Positions 19,945 through 31,031 are shown, numbered from the stretch's first letter. The stretch: DNA of 64,000 nucleotides from Bolinopsis microptera (GCF_026151205.1 NC_087082.1:1764001-1828000); one strand, 5' to 3'. Notes: generated by a model not told the origin, from the sequence alone. Translations and numbers: made by a program.

Positions 19945-21654
19945 ATGTCGGATGAGGTGGAGGAATTGGGAGGGTCAGATGACAGTGAGAGGGCGTCTAG
20001 AGATCATGAAGCTTCTGTGAGACAACTATCAGCTTCTCAATCTCAGCCTACTATTACGAGAAACATTACTGTTGATCAATACCGAAATGAAGTCAAGCTG
20101 CGAAATTGTTCAAACCTTGAAAAGCAAATAACGAAACGGCTGGGGATCGGAAATAAAGCAGAAAATGTTGCTTTCAAAGAAGTTGGGGAAAGGAAATTCC
20201 TTAAACTAGATAAGAACGTTCTGCTAGGAAGCGGCAGTAATGGAACTCGTGTTTATTTAGGAACGTTCCGACAGAGTGTAACTAATGATGAAAAGCTGGT
20301 AGCCATCAAAAGGATCCAATATGATACTGAGGCAGAGTATAAAGCAACGTACCGAGAAGTTGCCACATTGCAGAAACTTAATCATTCCAATGTGATCAAA
20401 TATTTATTCGCTGACAACAATGATGAATTCAATCTTATGTTTATCGCTCTTGAGTTATGCAGAGGATCTTTAATCAATATATTTGAACTCCGCAAAGATG
20501 TTTTTGAATGTCCCTTTATACTCAAAAATCGAGCTCCTGCTAACGATTGGTGGTTTAAAAAACATTTGCTTCTTGGAATTGCAAACGGTCTAGATTACAT
20601 CCATCAACAGGGTCATGTCCATAGAGACCTTAAACCACAAAACATTCTTGTTCAGGGAGATGACAGCAACATCTTTGGTTACAAAGCAGTAATATGTGAC
20701 TTCGAGCTCGCCAAAGAAATGGAGGCAGGGAAGTCTAAATTGTCTGTGTCTCAGGGGATTGTTGGTACCCAGGGTTGGATGGCCAAAGAAGTGCTTGCCG
20801 GGGGAGCACAAACTAAAGCTTTAGATGTGTTTGCTTACGGGTGTATAGTTCAATTTGTACTGGTGGAGAACAGAGACAAGCATGCAATCCATCCATTTGG
20901 AGCAGACATTCATCGGGATAATGCCATCATGGAAAGTAAGCGGTCTTCATACATTAGTACCCATATTGCTGATATAAATGGCTCAATTCGTACTACTGGT
21001 CAATCTTATTACGTCGGTGAATTACTGCAGGGTAGAAGTGGGCTAGGATATGAATATCTTGGTGATGCGATTATAGCGGACTTACTCGTCAGTGTTTGCA
21101 TATCAGGGGATAAAACTGTCCGACCTTCAGCTCCTGAGCTGTTACTCCATCCATTCTTCTGGTCGTATGAGAAGAGAATTCAGAGCAATGAAATGATGTT
21201 TAACTTGTATAAACACGACTTTCAAAGACATGACATAGTGTCGTTGATGGAGAAGAATTGGAGAATCCTCAACACTTATAACTATTCCTCATTAATACCT
21301 GATGCATGGGAATATTATGTCTCTCATAGAAAAGCAACAAAAGGAAAGTTACCTTCTTCAAGACTGAGTAGTTCTCTCTTCAACTGTTTGATGAGGCTGA
21401 TTCGAAATCTTCAGCAGCATTACGAAGAAGCAATTGCTCTGTCGCCTGAACTTGAAGTTGCTTTAGATGGGAACTCAGAGTCTCTGGGTAAATATTTTTT
21501 CGAAGGAGTGCCCCTGGCATTTCCAGTAATATACATCTACTTGTTCCAATACCAATGTAATTCTCCGGAGAAAAATATTGAAGTAAGACGGAAGATATAT
21601 CAGCAGCAACTCTCCACTCTAATGAATCTCAAGAGTAATCATCGTGCATTGTAA
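19945..21654 (+). CDS. Kinase-KEN endoribonuclease, copy A2
   Basis: 569 residues from the ATG at 19945, two residues longer than A1 because of an inserted SQ near position 33. All motifs match A1: LGSGSNGT, VAIK (K122), HRDLKPQN, DFE (252-254), GTQGWMAKE, HPFFWS, IRNLQQH and YFFEGVP. Most differences from A1 that I checked are synonymous, which suggests both are kept under constraint. The 3' flank diverges from A1 immediately after the stop codon. The leader has the splice acceptor TTTTACAG and the MAYNYNVG uORF. Full-length and apparently functional; role as for A1. Confidence 0.9.
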   Translation: MSDEVEELGGSDDSERASRDHEASVRQLSASQSQPTITRNITVDQYRNEVKLRNCSNLEKQITKRLGIGNKAENVAFKEVGERKFLKLDKNVLLGSGSNGTRVYLGTFRQSVTNDEKLVAIKRIQYDTEAEYKATYREVATLQKLNHSNVIKYLFADNNDEFNLMFIALELCRGSLINIFELRKDVFECPFILKNRAPANDWWFKKHLLLGIANGLDYIHQQGHVHRDLKPQNILVQGDDSNIFGYKAVICDFELAKEMEAGKSKLSVSQGIVGTQGWMAKEVLAGGAQTKALDVFAYGCIVQFVLVENRDKHAIHPFGADIHRDNAIMESKRSSYISTHIADINGSIRTTGQSYYVGELLQGRSGLGYEYLGDAIIADLLVSVCISGDKTVRPSAPELLLHPFFWSYEKRIQSNEMMFNLYKHDFQRHDIVSLMEKNWRILNTYNYSSLIPDAWEYYVSHRKATKGKLPSSRLSSSLFNCLMRLIRNLQQHYEEAIALSPELEVALDGNSESLGKYFFEGVPLAFPVIYIYLFQYQCNSPEKNIEVRRKIYQQQLSTLMNLKSNHRAL

Positions 21655-22172
21655 ACTAATATTGTGAACTAAGTTCTTACAGTAGGTACTTATAGTAAGA
21701 AGGGTATTCGTATATTAAGTATAGCTGTTAACATATCATAACTATTTTTGTTTTATTCATTGAAGAATGAAGATATTATTATAATAATCTGTTTATTATA
21801 ATATACAATTAATGTAAGATCTTATAATTGATTGATTTTTGATTTGAAACTTTTACAAAATAGCAAATATACAAATGTACAGCAAGTCGAACAAACATAT
21901 AAAATGGGCCGAAATGTATAAATGCTATAAAGCGTGGGTCAGTGAAACAAGTACAGAGGACAACTTTCAAAACAGGAGTTTTATGGCCGCCCAAAGTCTC
22001 AATAACATCACCTCCACCTAGTAATAAAATTATGAGATATGAAAAGTGTGAAACAATCAAATAATAAAATATTCAAAATATATAGTTGTCTCTTAAATAC
22101 AGATAACGTCTGAAAATTCTTAAAATAATCATCACTCCTTCATATATACTGATCAGTGTCCGAGAGTGTAAC
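21655..22172. other. A2 3' flank, AT-rich
   Basis: Contains TTGAAGAATGAAGATATT... near 21760 and a related TTGAAGATATTATAATAATCTG near 23140, and a TACAATTAATGTAAGATCTT block near 21805 repeated at 24172. The first pair flanks the LINE ORF1 that follows and could be a degraded target duplication. No other gene seen. Confidence 0.4.
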
Positions 22173-23069
22173 TCATGATGACTTCTTATCACGGCTACAT
22201 ACCTTCCCGTACCGGATGTAGTGGTCGAGATGAGTCTGTTCCGCCCTCTTCTTCTTCAGGTCAGTGACCAGATGCTTCCTTGTTGCTCGTTCTTCGCTGG
22301 ATCTGTCTGGACATATCCATACATCTTTGTGCTTCTCCCTCAGTCTCCCTGTTTTCATCAGAATCTGATGAACCGCTGTTGAGCTTGGGACGGTGATCTT
22401 GACTGGTCGGATAGCCGTACTACCTGGCCTCTTCCAACCGACTCTAGTCGCTTCGAAGTGAGGTTTCTCCCCGATCTCCTCCAAAACTGCGGTAACTAGC
22501 GCTGGAAGCTGTTCTTCCTCCTCTTCTTTCAGCCCAAACACGATCAGGTTCTTGCTCCTGTCCTCCTCTGCAGCCACACTCTTCATCACCTTCTTCAGGA
22601 TTTTACTGTTGCAGACCGTACCACTTGCACTGTTCTGTTGAACAGCTGCACTATAGTTCTGAATCCCTGACTCCACCGTTGTTTGGACTGTCTCCTCAAC
22701 AGACGTCTTAAGCAACTGTAGTTGTTCGTCCTTCTGCATCAGCAGCTGGCCCTGCAGTCTGATCACCTTTTCTTTGTCTGCTAGTGCTTCCGTCTTGAAG
22801 CACTCGATGATCTCCTTCAAGAGATACATCTGACTATTCTGCCGACGAACAAGGTCCACTGCATCCACAATCCAGCCAGACAGAGTCTGTTTATCCTTAG
22901 TCTTGATCTTTTCACGACTTTCGTAGTCAATTTCACGGTAGTCCATATGCAGGTCTTTTTCTAACTTATCGGACCAGCGTGCAACACAGCCTTCCACATC
23001 TTCCTGTTGATCATAGTTGAACTCCTTAATCAACTCCTGGGATCGGGTCAAAGTTGGGTCATCCCCCAT
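22173..23069 (-). CDS. LINE ORF1-type protein (RRM-like)
   Basis: 298 residues starting MGDDPTLTRS. The middle is predicted coiled coil (about 90-150, rich in Q, E, K and L). It is followed by RSKNLIVFGLKEEEEEQLP (near 172), GWKRPG, RPVKITVPS and WICPDRSSEER, a pattern I know from RRM-like ORF1 proteins of L2/CR1/Jockey-type non-LTR retrotransposons. Such proteins bind the element RNA and act as nucleic acid chaperones. The frame is intact, but no reverse transcriptase follows downstream on this strand (toward 21.7 kb), so this is a truncated insertion or a domesticated fragment. Codon use and strand are opposite to the kinase genes. Confidence 0.75.
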   Translation of the reverse strand: MGDDPTLTRSQELIKEFNYDQQEDVEGCVARWSDKLEKDLHMDYREIDYESREKIKTKDKQTLSGWIVDAVDLVRRQNSQMYLLKEIIECFKTEALADKEKVIRLQGQLLMQKDEQLQLLKTSVEETVQTTVESGIQNYSAAVQQNSASGTVCNSKILKKVMKSVAAEEDRSKNLIVFGLKEEEEEQLPALVTAVLEEIGEKPHFEATRVGWKRPGSTAIRPVKITVPSSTAVHQILMKTGRLREKHKDVWICPDRSSEERATRKHLVTDLKKKRAEQTHLDHYIRYGKVCSRDKKSS

Positions 23070-24742
23070 AGTGTACTTGTATAGTAATGTTATTGATACA
23101 TTAAAGACATATACATTAAGTATTTTAGTTTTATTCGTTGAAGATATTATAATAATCTGTTTTCGCTCTTTTGAGTGGGTCGATCATATAATTGATGTTT
23201 TGGGACAAAGTGAGAGTCTCCACTCAGTTTTTCAAACAAATTTACAATTCAAATGTCTGTCGATTCATTTCCTACTATATATGAGGTGGCGAAACGTTGC
23301 ACCGGTGACGACAGATATCTGCTCCTTCGCAATATGCACACCATTAGCTTTCTGTGGAACTTGGAAGCATTTACTTTGCTGCGCAACGCCAGTCATGCAA
23401 TATTTAATTACACGCATAGCAACCAACGTTTTGGTGGTTGAGGACAATATACCATTGAGTACTCGATTTGTAACGCTGAACTGGACCACTCCACAGTTTT
23501 AAAATGTGCGGCATACATCTTTGATCGGTGTATTCATTTTTTTAAAGACGCTGGATAACTATTTGGCAAAATTTACATTTTAACTTTATTTAAAATAATT
23601 ATAAATATTATATAAGAATAATAAACAACAACATTGTAGGGAAAATTGATTGTGCGTGGCAAAATTCTTGTTAAATACAGAACAGAGAACTACTACGTTT
23701 TTTTTGTGGGCTCCTATGATTTGATATAATTCAGACTTCAGCCATCATACTTTTATGAGATTCTAAATTTTTGTGTTACTGTATTTGTTATTTTCGTAAC
23801 TTTTGAATCATAATATTGATTATTTTCTTTGTATATTTTGTAATAGCTGGACTCACAAATATTTTTTTCAACTATTACAGAATATGGATCTAATGACTAA
23901 TGATATGTGGTAGATTTACTTAGTTATATATTTTATTTTACGATATCTTTGCCGCATAGGAGCGCAGCGCCCAGTGGGGTAGTAAATATTGTTTTTCATA
24001 GAGTATAATCTGTTCAATGCTTACTGATGCTTCATTCCGTTTGTCAATGAATTTAATAAATTGATAGTATTACTATTTGTTGAAAATTTGTCATATATCT
24101 GCCGTCAGTGACCACTTGTCTTTGTCATATTATTAAAAATCAGCATCTACTTTAATAGATAAGTCTCTATACAATTAATGCAAGATCTTATAATTAGGGG
24201 TTAAATTATTGATGCATTTAAGACATGCTAATAATCAAGGATATGTTGAATTTGATTTGTAAATAAATTTATTAAATCTATATAATGTGAGTCGATTGAA
24301 ATTATTAATTTATTATATATTTCATCATCCAAAATCTTTAATTTGATCATCAAAAGATATTTATTTGTTGACGACTGTAAATTGAACGATTTTATTTTGC
24401 TCAGTTTAAATTTTTGTTTAACTGAAAATGACTCCGCAAGTTTCAATTGAACCCCCAAATAGCATTGATGCAATACATATTTCCTGTCACCCTTAAACAA
24501 AGGTTCGACAAGTAATTATATCAATACAGTTATATTAAAAATAGGTTCGGACCTGGATAAAATAAAATAAATTCTTGAGATTGACTCATTATTGACAACT
24601 ATTATATTATGACGTATAATTACAATATATATCATAATAATATAATATATTATAACAATATAAACACGATTTCTATCTATAGATCATGGTACATTAATGT
24701 CTCATCCTGCCTCTTTATCCAGCTTTCTCCAGTCTCTCCACA
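23070..24742. other. A2-B2 intergenic region
   Basis: AT-rich. A short overlapping set of frames at 23017-23502 looks accidental. Words such as ATCTGCCGTC...CTTGTCTTTGTCAT near 24100 also appear upstream of B3 (30458), so this is a diverged copy of the A-B spacer with insertions. The B2 leader (24680) has CTATAGATCATGG where other copies have CACAGGTTATGG. Confidence 0.5.
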
Positions 24743-26299
24743 ATGACCATTGGAAATGCCCTAAGCCTTCGGAAGCAAGTCACTAATTGTCTTGGGGGTG
24801 GGGAAAGAGCTGCTAGAGTGAAATTTATAGATGTTGTCGAGGGAGGATGCTTGCGTTTTGATAAAGACCAACGTTTAGGGAGTGGAAGTTGTGGAACTCG
24901 AGTTTACCTTGGAACCTATCGGCAACAAGTTACAAATGAGCATCTGTTGGTTGCTATTAAAGAAGGTCATTACGATATACAAAGATATCGCGAGGTGGAG
25001 AATCTTCAGCAGCTGATACATCCTAATGTGGTGCGGTACATATATGCTGATAAGGAGGAAAAATTTAATCTCTTGTTCATAGCCCTTGAACTCTGCCGAG
25101 GTTCTCTTGTAAACCTGTTTGATCACAAACTTGATGTCTTTAACAAGCCATTCATTCTTAACAATCATGTACCTTGTGACGACTGGTGGTTCAAGAAGAC
25201 CATCTTGCTTGGTATAGCCAATGGATTGGACTATGTTCACGGACAGCGCTTTATTCATAGAGACCTCAAACCTCAGAATATACTAGTGCAAGATGATGAT
25301 AACAACATATACGGGTTTAAAGCTGTGCTTTGTGATTTTGAATTAACAAGAAAATTGAAAAAAGGACAGTCAAAATTGTCCGTGTCACAAGTTACTGTTG
25401 GGACTCAAGGTTGGATGGCCAAAGAGGTTCTCAATGGTGCAACGAAACCGACTTCAGCTGTTGATGTGTTTGCATATGGCTGTATTGTCCATTATGTGCT
25501 TTCTGAGAATCGCAGTAAGCAGTTTAAACATCCATTTGGATCAGATGTGCTTAGGGACAGTTCAATTTTGACAGGAAAGCGGTTTTCATACATAAGTTTG
25601 AACCTAACAACCTTCAACGATGATAGTTCAGACTATGACGATGATGATTCAGAAGCAAGTGGGTACGGGAACCTTGCCCAAGATTTTGAATATCTCGGGG
25701 ATGCAATTCTAGCTGACATGCTAGTTGATGCATGTGTGAGTGGTAAAAAAGTCATGCGTCCCCAAGCTTCAGCATTATTGACGCATCCTTTCTTCTGGAA
25801 TTATGGTGATAGAATGCTCTGTTGTCAACAATTTTTCAACAATTTTAAACATGACTTTCAGCGGAGCCCCTTGATAAAATCGATGGAACAAACATGGAAA
25901 GAGTTGACCAGACCTGAATTTCAGTTTTTCTCCCAAATACCTGAAGCCTTTGAGTACTATAAATTGCACAGGATGTCCATTAAGAGGAATATTCCCCCGG
26001 ATAATGTTATATCGACTATTTACAACTCCATGATGAGGTTCATCCGTAATCTGCAACAACATTACCATGAAGCAGTGAAGATGTATCCTTCTCTAATTGT
26101 ATTTATACCATCCGGAGACAATGAGACACTAGGCGAATACTTTTTTGAAACAATTCCTATGTCGTTTCCAGTGATTTATTTGTTTCACAAGTTACATGAA
26201 GACACAAGTTACATGAAGAATGATAAAAATGGTCAAGAACTTCATATACTGACAAAAAAAACTCTTCGAACACTATTTGAAAAGCATGTTGCACTATAA
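24743..26299 (+). CDS. Kinase-KEN endoribonuclease, copy B2
   Basis: 518 residues, start MTIGNALSLRKQ (CCACAATGACC). Glycine loop is LGSGSCGT (45-52, N replaced by C), VAIK K73, HRDLKPQN (172-179), DFE (198-200), GTQGWMAKE. After SYISLNLT there is an acidic insertion (DDSSDYDDDDSEASG, about residues 294-308) not seen in the other copies. The KEN domain begins HPFFWN and has IRNLQQH and YFFETIP. Complete and uninterrupted. It lacks the acidic leader of the A and C types, as do B1 and B3. Likely cytosolic kinase-regulated endoribonuclease by family; target unknown. Confidence 0.9.
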   Translation: MTIGNALSLRKQVTNCLGGGERAARVKFIDVVEGGCLRFDKDQRLGSGSCGTRVYLGTYRQQVTNEHLLVAIKEGHYDIQRYREVENLQQLIHPNVVRYIYADKEEKFNLLFIALELCRGSLVNLFDHKLDVFNKPFILNNHVPCDDWWFKKTILLGIANGLDYVHGQRFIHRDLKPQNILVQDDDNNIYGFKAVLCDFELTRKLKKGQSKLSVSQVTVGTQGWMAKEVLNGATKPTSAVDVFAYGCIVHYVLSENRSKQFKHPFGSDVLRDSSILTGKRFSYISLNLTTFNDDSSDYDDDDSEASGYGNLAQDFEYLGDAILADMLVDACVSGKKVMRPQASALLTHPFFWNYGDRMLCCQQFFNNFKHDFQRSPLIKSMEQTWKELTRPEFQFFSQIPEAFEYYKLHRMSIKRNIPPDNVISTIYNSMMRFIRNLQQHYHEAVKMYPSLIVFIPSGDNETLGEYFFETIPMSFPVIYLFHKLHEDTSYMKNDKNGQELHILTKKTLRTLFEKHVAL

Positions 26300-26593
26300 C
26301 ATGATTAGAAGCAGTTATTTATTGACTAGTGAGCGATAATCAGATGCTTTTGACCTTTTTATGAGACTGTTTTAGGTTGGTTGTCTACTGATTCCTTGAT
26401 GCTTATCAACAACAGGAGCCGTGAATTATATTTCTGTGTGGAAATTATTTTTGATATTATGTAAGTATGTATTAATCAGCTGTCAACGTTAAGTTTTTAA
26501 AATATCCTGATGAGAATTAGAGATCATCGTTTTATGACTTGATTATTATATGTATACAATATAAGAATATACATACAATAATATACACTATAC
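26300..26593. other. B2 3' flank
   Basis: AT-rich, no gene or repeat recognised. Confidence 0.4.
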
Positions 26594-26942
26594 AGGGTCG
26601 CCCAAAAGTAACTATCCAGGCCACATACATCCCTTTAATAACTCACGTAATTCGTGTCAGAATTTCAGAAGAATATACATATGGGTCAAACATGGAATTT
26701 CTAAAAGTTTTGCAAAATTTCATTGATTACAGAGGGTGTGGCATGCCACTCCCTCTTTTTCACTATTGTCGCCATGAAGCGAGAAAGCTTTGAGCTAGGA
26801 ACTTCAAAGTTTCTAAACACATTTGGTTTGATAATTCAAGTGCTTTAAGTGACCTTTTTAAGATCTTGCAGATACGTGATCTCGGCACTTACGTCTTACT
26901 CCGTGATTTTGTCACCCAATCAGTGATATCATCGGGAGCTAT
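26594..26942. mobile_element. Possible DNA transposon terminus
   Basis: Begins CAGGGTCGCCCAAAAGTAAC, like the CAGGGTGTCCCAAAAGT-type ends of many mariner-like elements. I did not find the matching right end, and there is no transposase frame. Weak call. Confidence 0.3.
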
Positions 26943-28242
26943 TTGCTAACGTGCAACAATGAGCCTCATTATGCGGTACCAAACATGTTGGGGGATGGCC
27001 ATCTGATCACTTAGAGTGTCGGAATTTCGTCCCGAAGCTATGTGATCTTTGAGTCCATTTCGGATATAATTCAATTCTTGAGGTTTTCCAGGAGTTTCTC
27101 TAAAAAAACTTTTTCTTTCAGAATTTAACTGTCCTTGCGTGCAGCGTGTTCTAGCCTGACTCCAGTTATCCACAGTTGGTGAGTATGCTGTGTTAACTGA
27201 GTTTAAGCTGCCCATTTTGTCAGGTTCGATGGAGCTTAAAGGTAGTAACTGACCCCGGCCTTGGCTAAAGTCTGGTCTTCTTATACCTCTTTGTTGTTGT
27301 TGTTGCAGGAGCTGGAACCTTTCTATTCCTGCATTTGTGGTTCCTACAGTGTTTCTAGCAGTTCCTTTCAAGTGATGGAAGCCGCAGTCTTTATGGAAAC
27401 AAGTTCGGGTAGCCACTGAGTTTCTGCATAGTTTTGGGTGGAAGAAGTTGCAATTGTCCCCTTTCTTGTAGCCTCTTTGTTTGTCGTCCCCAAAATCTGA
27501 TTTATATCGGCACCTTTTGGGATGCAGATGTGGGCATTCTTTGCCATTTATATAGCGTTTTCCAGTGAGGCCATGGGGGCATCTTCTCATGACAGATCAC
27601 ACTCACAGTGTTGGTCTGTTCATCGTTCAAGTTGTCATCTTTATTCCTTCTAGGGCTCTCTCTATCCTCTTCTGAAGTGATATGTTCTTCTCCTTCCTCG
27701 TCATGTTCTTTGATAGGATGCAAAATACTTTCAGACGAGCTTTGAGAGCTTCTTGCATTTATAGCTTTAGAGGGGGATAGAGGGAAAGGTCGTTTTTTTT
27801 CGGTTGCACCCATAACAGAGCCACAACCCTTCAGGCGGGAACAATCCCTTCTCAATTAGTTCTTTAAAAGCGGTCGCTTTCTCGTTCATCTTTTCACAAT
27901 TGTTGGAACCCTGCATACAAAGCCGACATCTTAAGAGCGGTTGGACTGTCAGTTGTTGTGGTATACAGTTGAGCAGGCATCACAATTGGTGTCGAACAGA
28001 GACTCGATCTTGAGTATCATTCGGTCACACAGAATCTTCTGGTTCCTGTACAGCTTCTTTTCAGCTTCACGCACTTTAAAACCTAATAGTTGGGCACAGG
28101 CTTCGAGAACAGGGGCATTGTGGACTTTCATATTCTCTAATTTTGTTTTGTAGATAGCAGTGACACTGTAAGAACACAATATGTTCTTGCTGGGTTCATC
28201 TGCAACGGTTGTGTGTAATATTTTTGAAAGATAAAACAACAT
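26943..28242 (-). pseudogene. Decayed LINE ORF1 with CCCH zinc fingers
   Basis: Read on the minus strand in three pieces. 28242-27949 gives an N-terminal part (MLFYLSKIL ... EACAQLLGFKVREAEKKLYR ... LFDTNCDAC). 27855-27502 is a charged linker. 27590-26946 carries cysteine/histidine clusters: CPHGLTGKRY, CPHLHPKRC, NCNFFHPKLC, CFHKDCGFHH. The CCCH pattern with HPKLC is typical of ORF1-like proteins of CR1-group LINEs in marine invertebrates, which bind RNA. A frameshift near 27590 and stops between the pieces break it. No reverse transcriptase follows on this strand before B2. Confidence 0.65.
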
Positions 28243-28905
28243 CTAAAGTAGAAACTGTTTTACAAATTTTCAGCTGAAATGAATAGATTGTGTGTAATTA
28301 ATTTTTGTTCATCCTATCTTTGGGGTATATCACGTGCCATTTGACCATGTTTGTGCACAACTTTTTAAAAGTCAATAATACTTTTTAATTTTTAATATTA
28401 TCTTTTAGATTAAGTTTTTGGGCAAAAATAATATGTAACCGATCTTGTAGTGTTCACAAAAGTTGTTTATACTATGTATAATAATAATTGATACAGTATA
28501 ATAAAGCGTTTTAGTGACATTGTTATAGGTAGTGAAATACTTTAATGAACTATTTTCGATTCTCATTTTTCCGATGGACATTTTTCCGATGGACAAAAAA
28601 GGATATAATCAAATATATTTGGGCACTAAAACGTTGACTACTGATTTTTAAAATCCTTCCTTGAAATTACAGTTTCGCTAATATATAATATAATTAATAA
28701 TAATAAAGTTAAAGATTTAAAATTATACTACATAGATTAGTCAATTGATGTAGCTGTAAGCTCTTATATTAGCATTCATCGTGGTTGTATTATTCCATAC
28801 TTTCAAGTAATCAACTATATGGCGGCATACTTTTATTAGGGTATGTATTGATTACCTACTAAATAAAGTTTGAGAGCCACTGTGATTCACAACGTCTTCA
28901 AAACA
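28243..28905. other. Non-coding, no feature recognised
   Basis: AT-rich. Only a local 15-bp duplication TTTTTCCGATGGACA (near 28566-28596) stands out. The end, from about 28880, is a copy of the DNA just upstream of the real AARSD1 start. Confidence 0.5.
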
Positions 28906-29248
28906 ATGCTGCTTAAGTGTCAAAAAGAACCCTTCCTTCAGCAGCTCACTTCCAAAGTCGTCTCTTGCAATGAGGTAAAATGTTCTTAAATTCTTTAATA
29001 AATTGTGGATCGTTTAATGTAAAATTCAGAAGTCTTAAAAACCTTGCTTATAATTGACGTATTTGATTGTCCTAATTTGTATATGTAACCCTTCTGTTTC
29101 AGGTAAAGAAGGGAAAGAAAAAGCACTACGAAGTGGTGTTAGAAGACACAATACTGTTTGCTGAAGGAGGAGGACAGCCATGCGATCACGGTGTTTTGAG
29201 AATAGTCCCCACTGACGTCACTGATGTAGATAAACTGTCTTTGCAAAA
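28906..29248 (+). pseudogene. AARSD1 fragment: duplicated exons 1 and 2
   Basis: Exon 1 (28906-28974, 69 bp, starts MLLKCQKEPF) and exon 2 (29103-29248, 146 bp, reads VKKGKKKHYEVVLEDTILFA) match the first two exons of the full gene at 38983-39304 in length, phase and splice sites (GAG-GT, TTTCAG-GT, CAAAA-GTAAGT). Homology stops just after the second donor, where a CCGGGATT-rich sequence begins. No later exons follow. The two coding exons keep their frame, so loss is recent or the fragment is still partly constrained. Confidence 0.85.
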
Positions 29249-29587
29249 GTAAGTGTAATCCCGGTACCGGGTCCCGGCTGTAGCCGGGATTGGACTTTTT
29301 ACCAAATCCCAGTCCCGTCCAAAATTTTACCGGGATTCTGTCCGGGATTTTAGATACAACTTCTATCAAGATTTTGGGAAAAAATTACCGATAGAATTTT
29401 CTTAAACTAAAATCTCCAAATCGGTTCAATTTTTGAAGTGATGTCGTCAAATTAGGCAGATAGAAATTCGTCCAAACTTGCACAGATTATCAGTCTTATT
29501 ATTACAACTATCTGGAAAGTTTAAGAAAATTCTATCGGTCAGATCTCTAGATATATACCTTGGTACTAGGTACTACTGCAAACTCCC
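29249..29587. repeat. CCGGGATT-rich block and 22-bp inverted repeat
   Basis: 29259-29350 carries repeated CCGGGATT/CCGGGTCCCGG words, unlike its AT-rich surroundings. ACCGATAGAATTTTCTTAAA starts the left arm of a perfect 22-bp inverted repeat (29387-29408) with its partner at 29518-29539, a possible small MITE. It fills the junction between the AARSD1 fragment and kinase pseudogene A3. Confidence 0.6.
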
Positions 29588-30047
29588 CGACTTTCAAAGA
29601 CACGACATAGTGTCGTTGATGGAGAAGAATTGGAGAATCCTTAACACTTATAAATCAAGAGGCTTGCATATACCTATTCCTCATTAATACCTGATGCATG
29701 GGAATACTATGTCTCTCATAGAAAAGCAACTAAAGGAAAGGTACCTTCCTCAAGACTTAGTAGTTCTCTCTTCAACTGTTTGATGAGGCTGATTCGAAAC
29801 CTTCAGCAGCATTACGAAGAAGCAATTGCTCTGTCGCCTGAACTTGAAGTTGCTTTAGATGGGAACTCAGAGTCTCTGGGTAAATAAATTTTTCGAAGGA
29901 GTGCCCTTGGCATTTCCAGTAATATACATCTACTTGTTTCAATACCAATGTAATTCTCCGGAGAAAACCATTGAAGTAAGACGGAAGATCTATCAGCAGC
30001 AACTCTCCACTCTAATGAATCTCAAGAGTAATCATCGTGCATTGTAA
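29588..30047 (+). pseudogene. Kinase-KEN pseudogene A3 (KEN domain only)
   Basis: Matches the last part of A1/A2 from DFQRHDIVSLMEKNWRILNTY to the stop codon. The kinase domain is absent. Within the remnant there is an 18-bp insertion around 29653-29670 with a stop shortly after, and a changed run at 29882 (GGTAAATAAATTTTTCG) that shifts the frame after SLG. The C-terminus (FFEGVPLAFPVIYIYLFQYQ) remains readable in another frame. It precedes B3 just as A1 precedes B1, so it is the decayed A member of a third A-B pair. Confidence 0.9.
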
Positions 30048-31031
30048 ACTTGAGCGGGACATAATTTTAGCAGTAGACACATTTTAGAGGGGCATTTATA
30101 ATTCATTTATTCAACGTTTAAACAAATTTCAATGTATCATTATTAGGTATAGTTTAGATATCATCTGATATTGGCTTACAAATATAATTTTATCAAAAAA
30201 TAAATAAATACAGAGAATTAATCATCCAGTTTTTTGTTTGTTTTGTGTCTTCAATTATTTCAGATTATTTATTCGATGAATTGTTCAATTGTCAGTGTTA
30301 TATTTCGTTGATTGATAAATTAATTAATGTATGAGTAATATGATATAATATATCTATTTCTGAAAAAGAAATTGAAAGAAGAAGTCATAGAGCTTTTTAA
30401 GTTTAGGTACTATTTTTTCACTAATAAAGAGCCATTTCTTCCTGAAATATTCGGTCATCTGCCGTCTTGTCTTTGTCATTTTGTCATGTGATTTAATTAG
30501 CCATGTTTCTTCTTTGTGATAATCGGGAATTTATATCATTTTTCGTAGTGATTAATGACTAGGTATTAGACACAGTGTTTTTTTAAACTAAAGTCAAGGA
30601 TTAATTCTTTTAACCATTTTATTGTATTAATTTTTTATTTAAGTTCTTTCAAACTATTTATTTATCTGAATATCTATTACATTGTTCAAAAATTTTGGAT
30701 TTTATCGAAAAACGGTTGTATTATTACTGTACTATATTTATAGATTTCATCCATGAGACTTCTTGGTTAATCAGATGTTTTACTGACTGAACAATTGTCT
30801 TTTCTTCTTAGCATTTCTTAAAATAATCTTCAATCCTCAATTAAATATCGACCGAGAGATAATCAGTACATTTAAACATTGAAAATAACTTGAAAATGAT
30901 CATTTTATATCTCATGATGCGACTGACTCATAATCATAATCAATCATGTTTATTTACGATTTCTATCCACAGGTTATGGTCTCCACCGTCTTCTAGTTTC
31001 TGACACCAAGTATTCTACTGCTCTGTCCACA
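30048..31031. other. A3-B3 intergenic region and B3 leader
   Basis: Homologue of the A1-B1 spacer (16314-17356). Near the end, ATCCACAG at 30966-30973 is followed by GTTATGG and a uORF of six codons (MVSTVF), then the B3 start. No other gene seen. Confidence 0.6.

Noticed and set aside
26300-26593. Additional exon of B2
   Set aside because: B2 ends in a natural C-terminus aligned with B3 and has a stop; nothing downstream matches the family.
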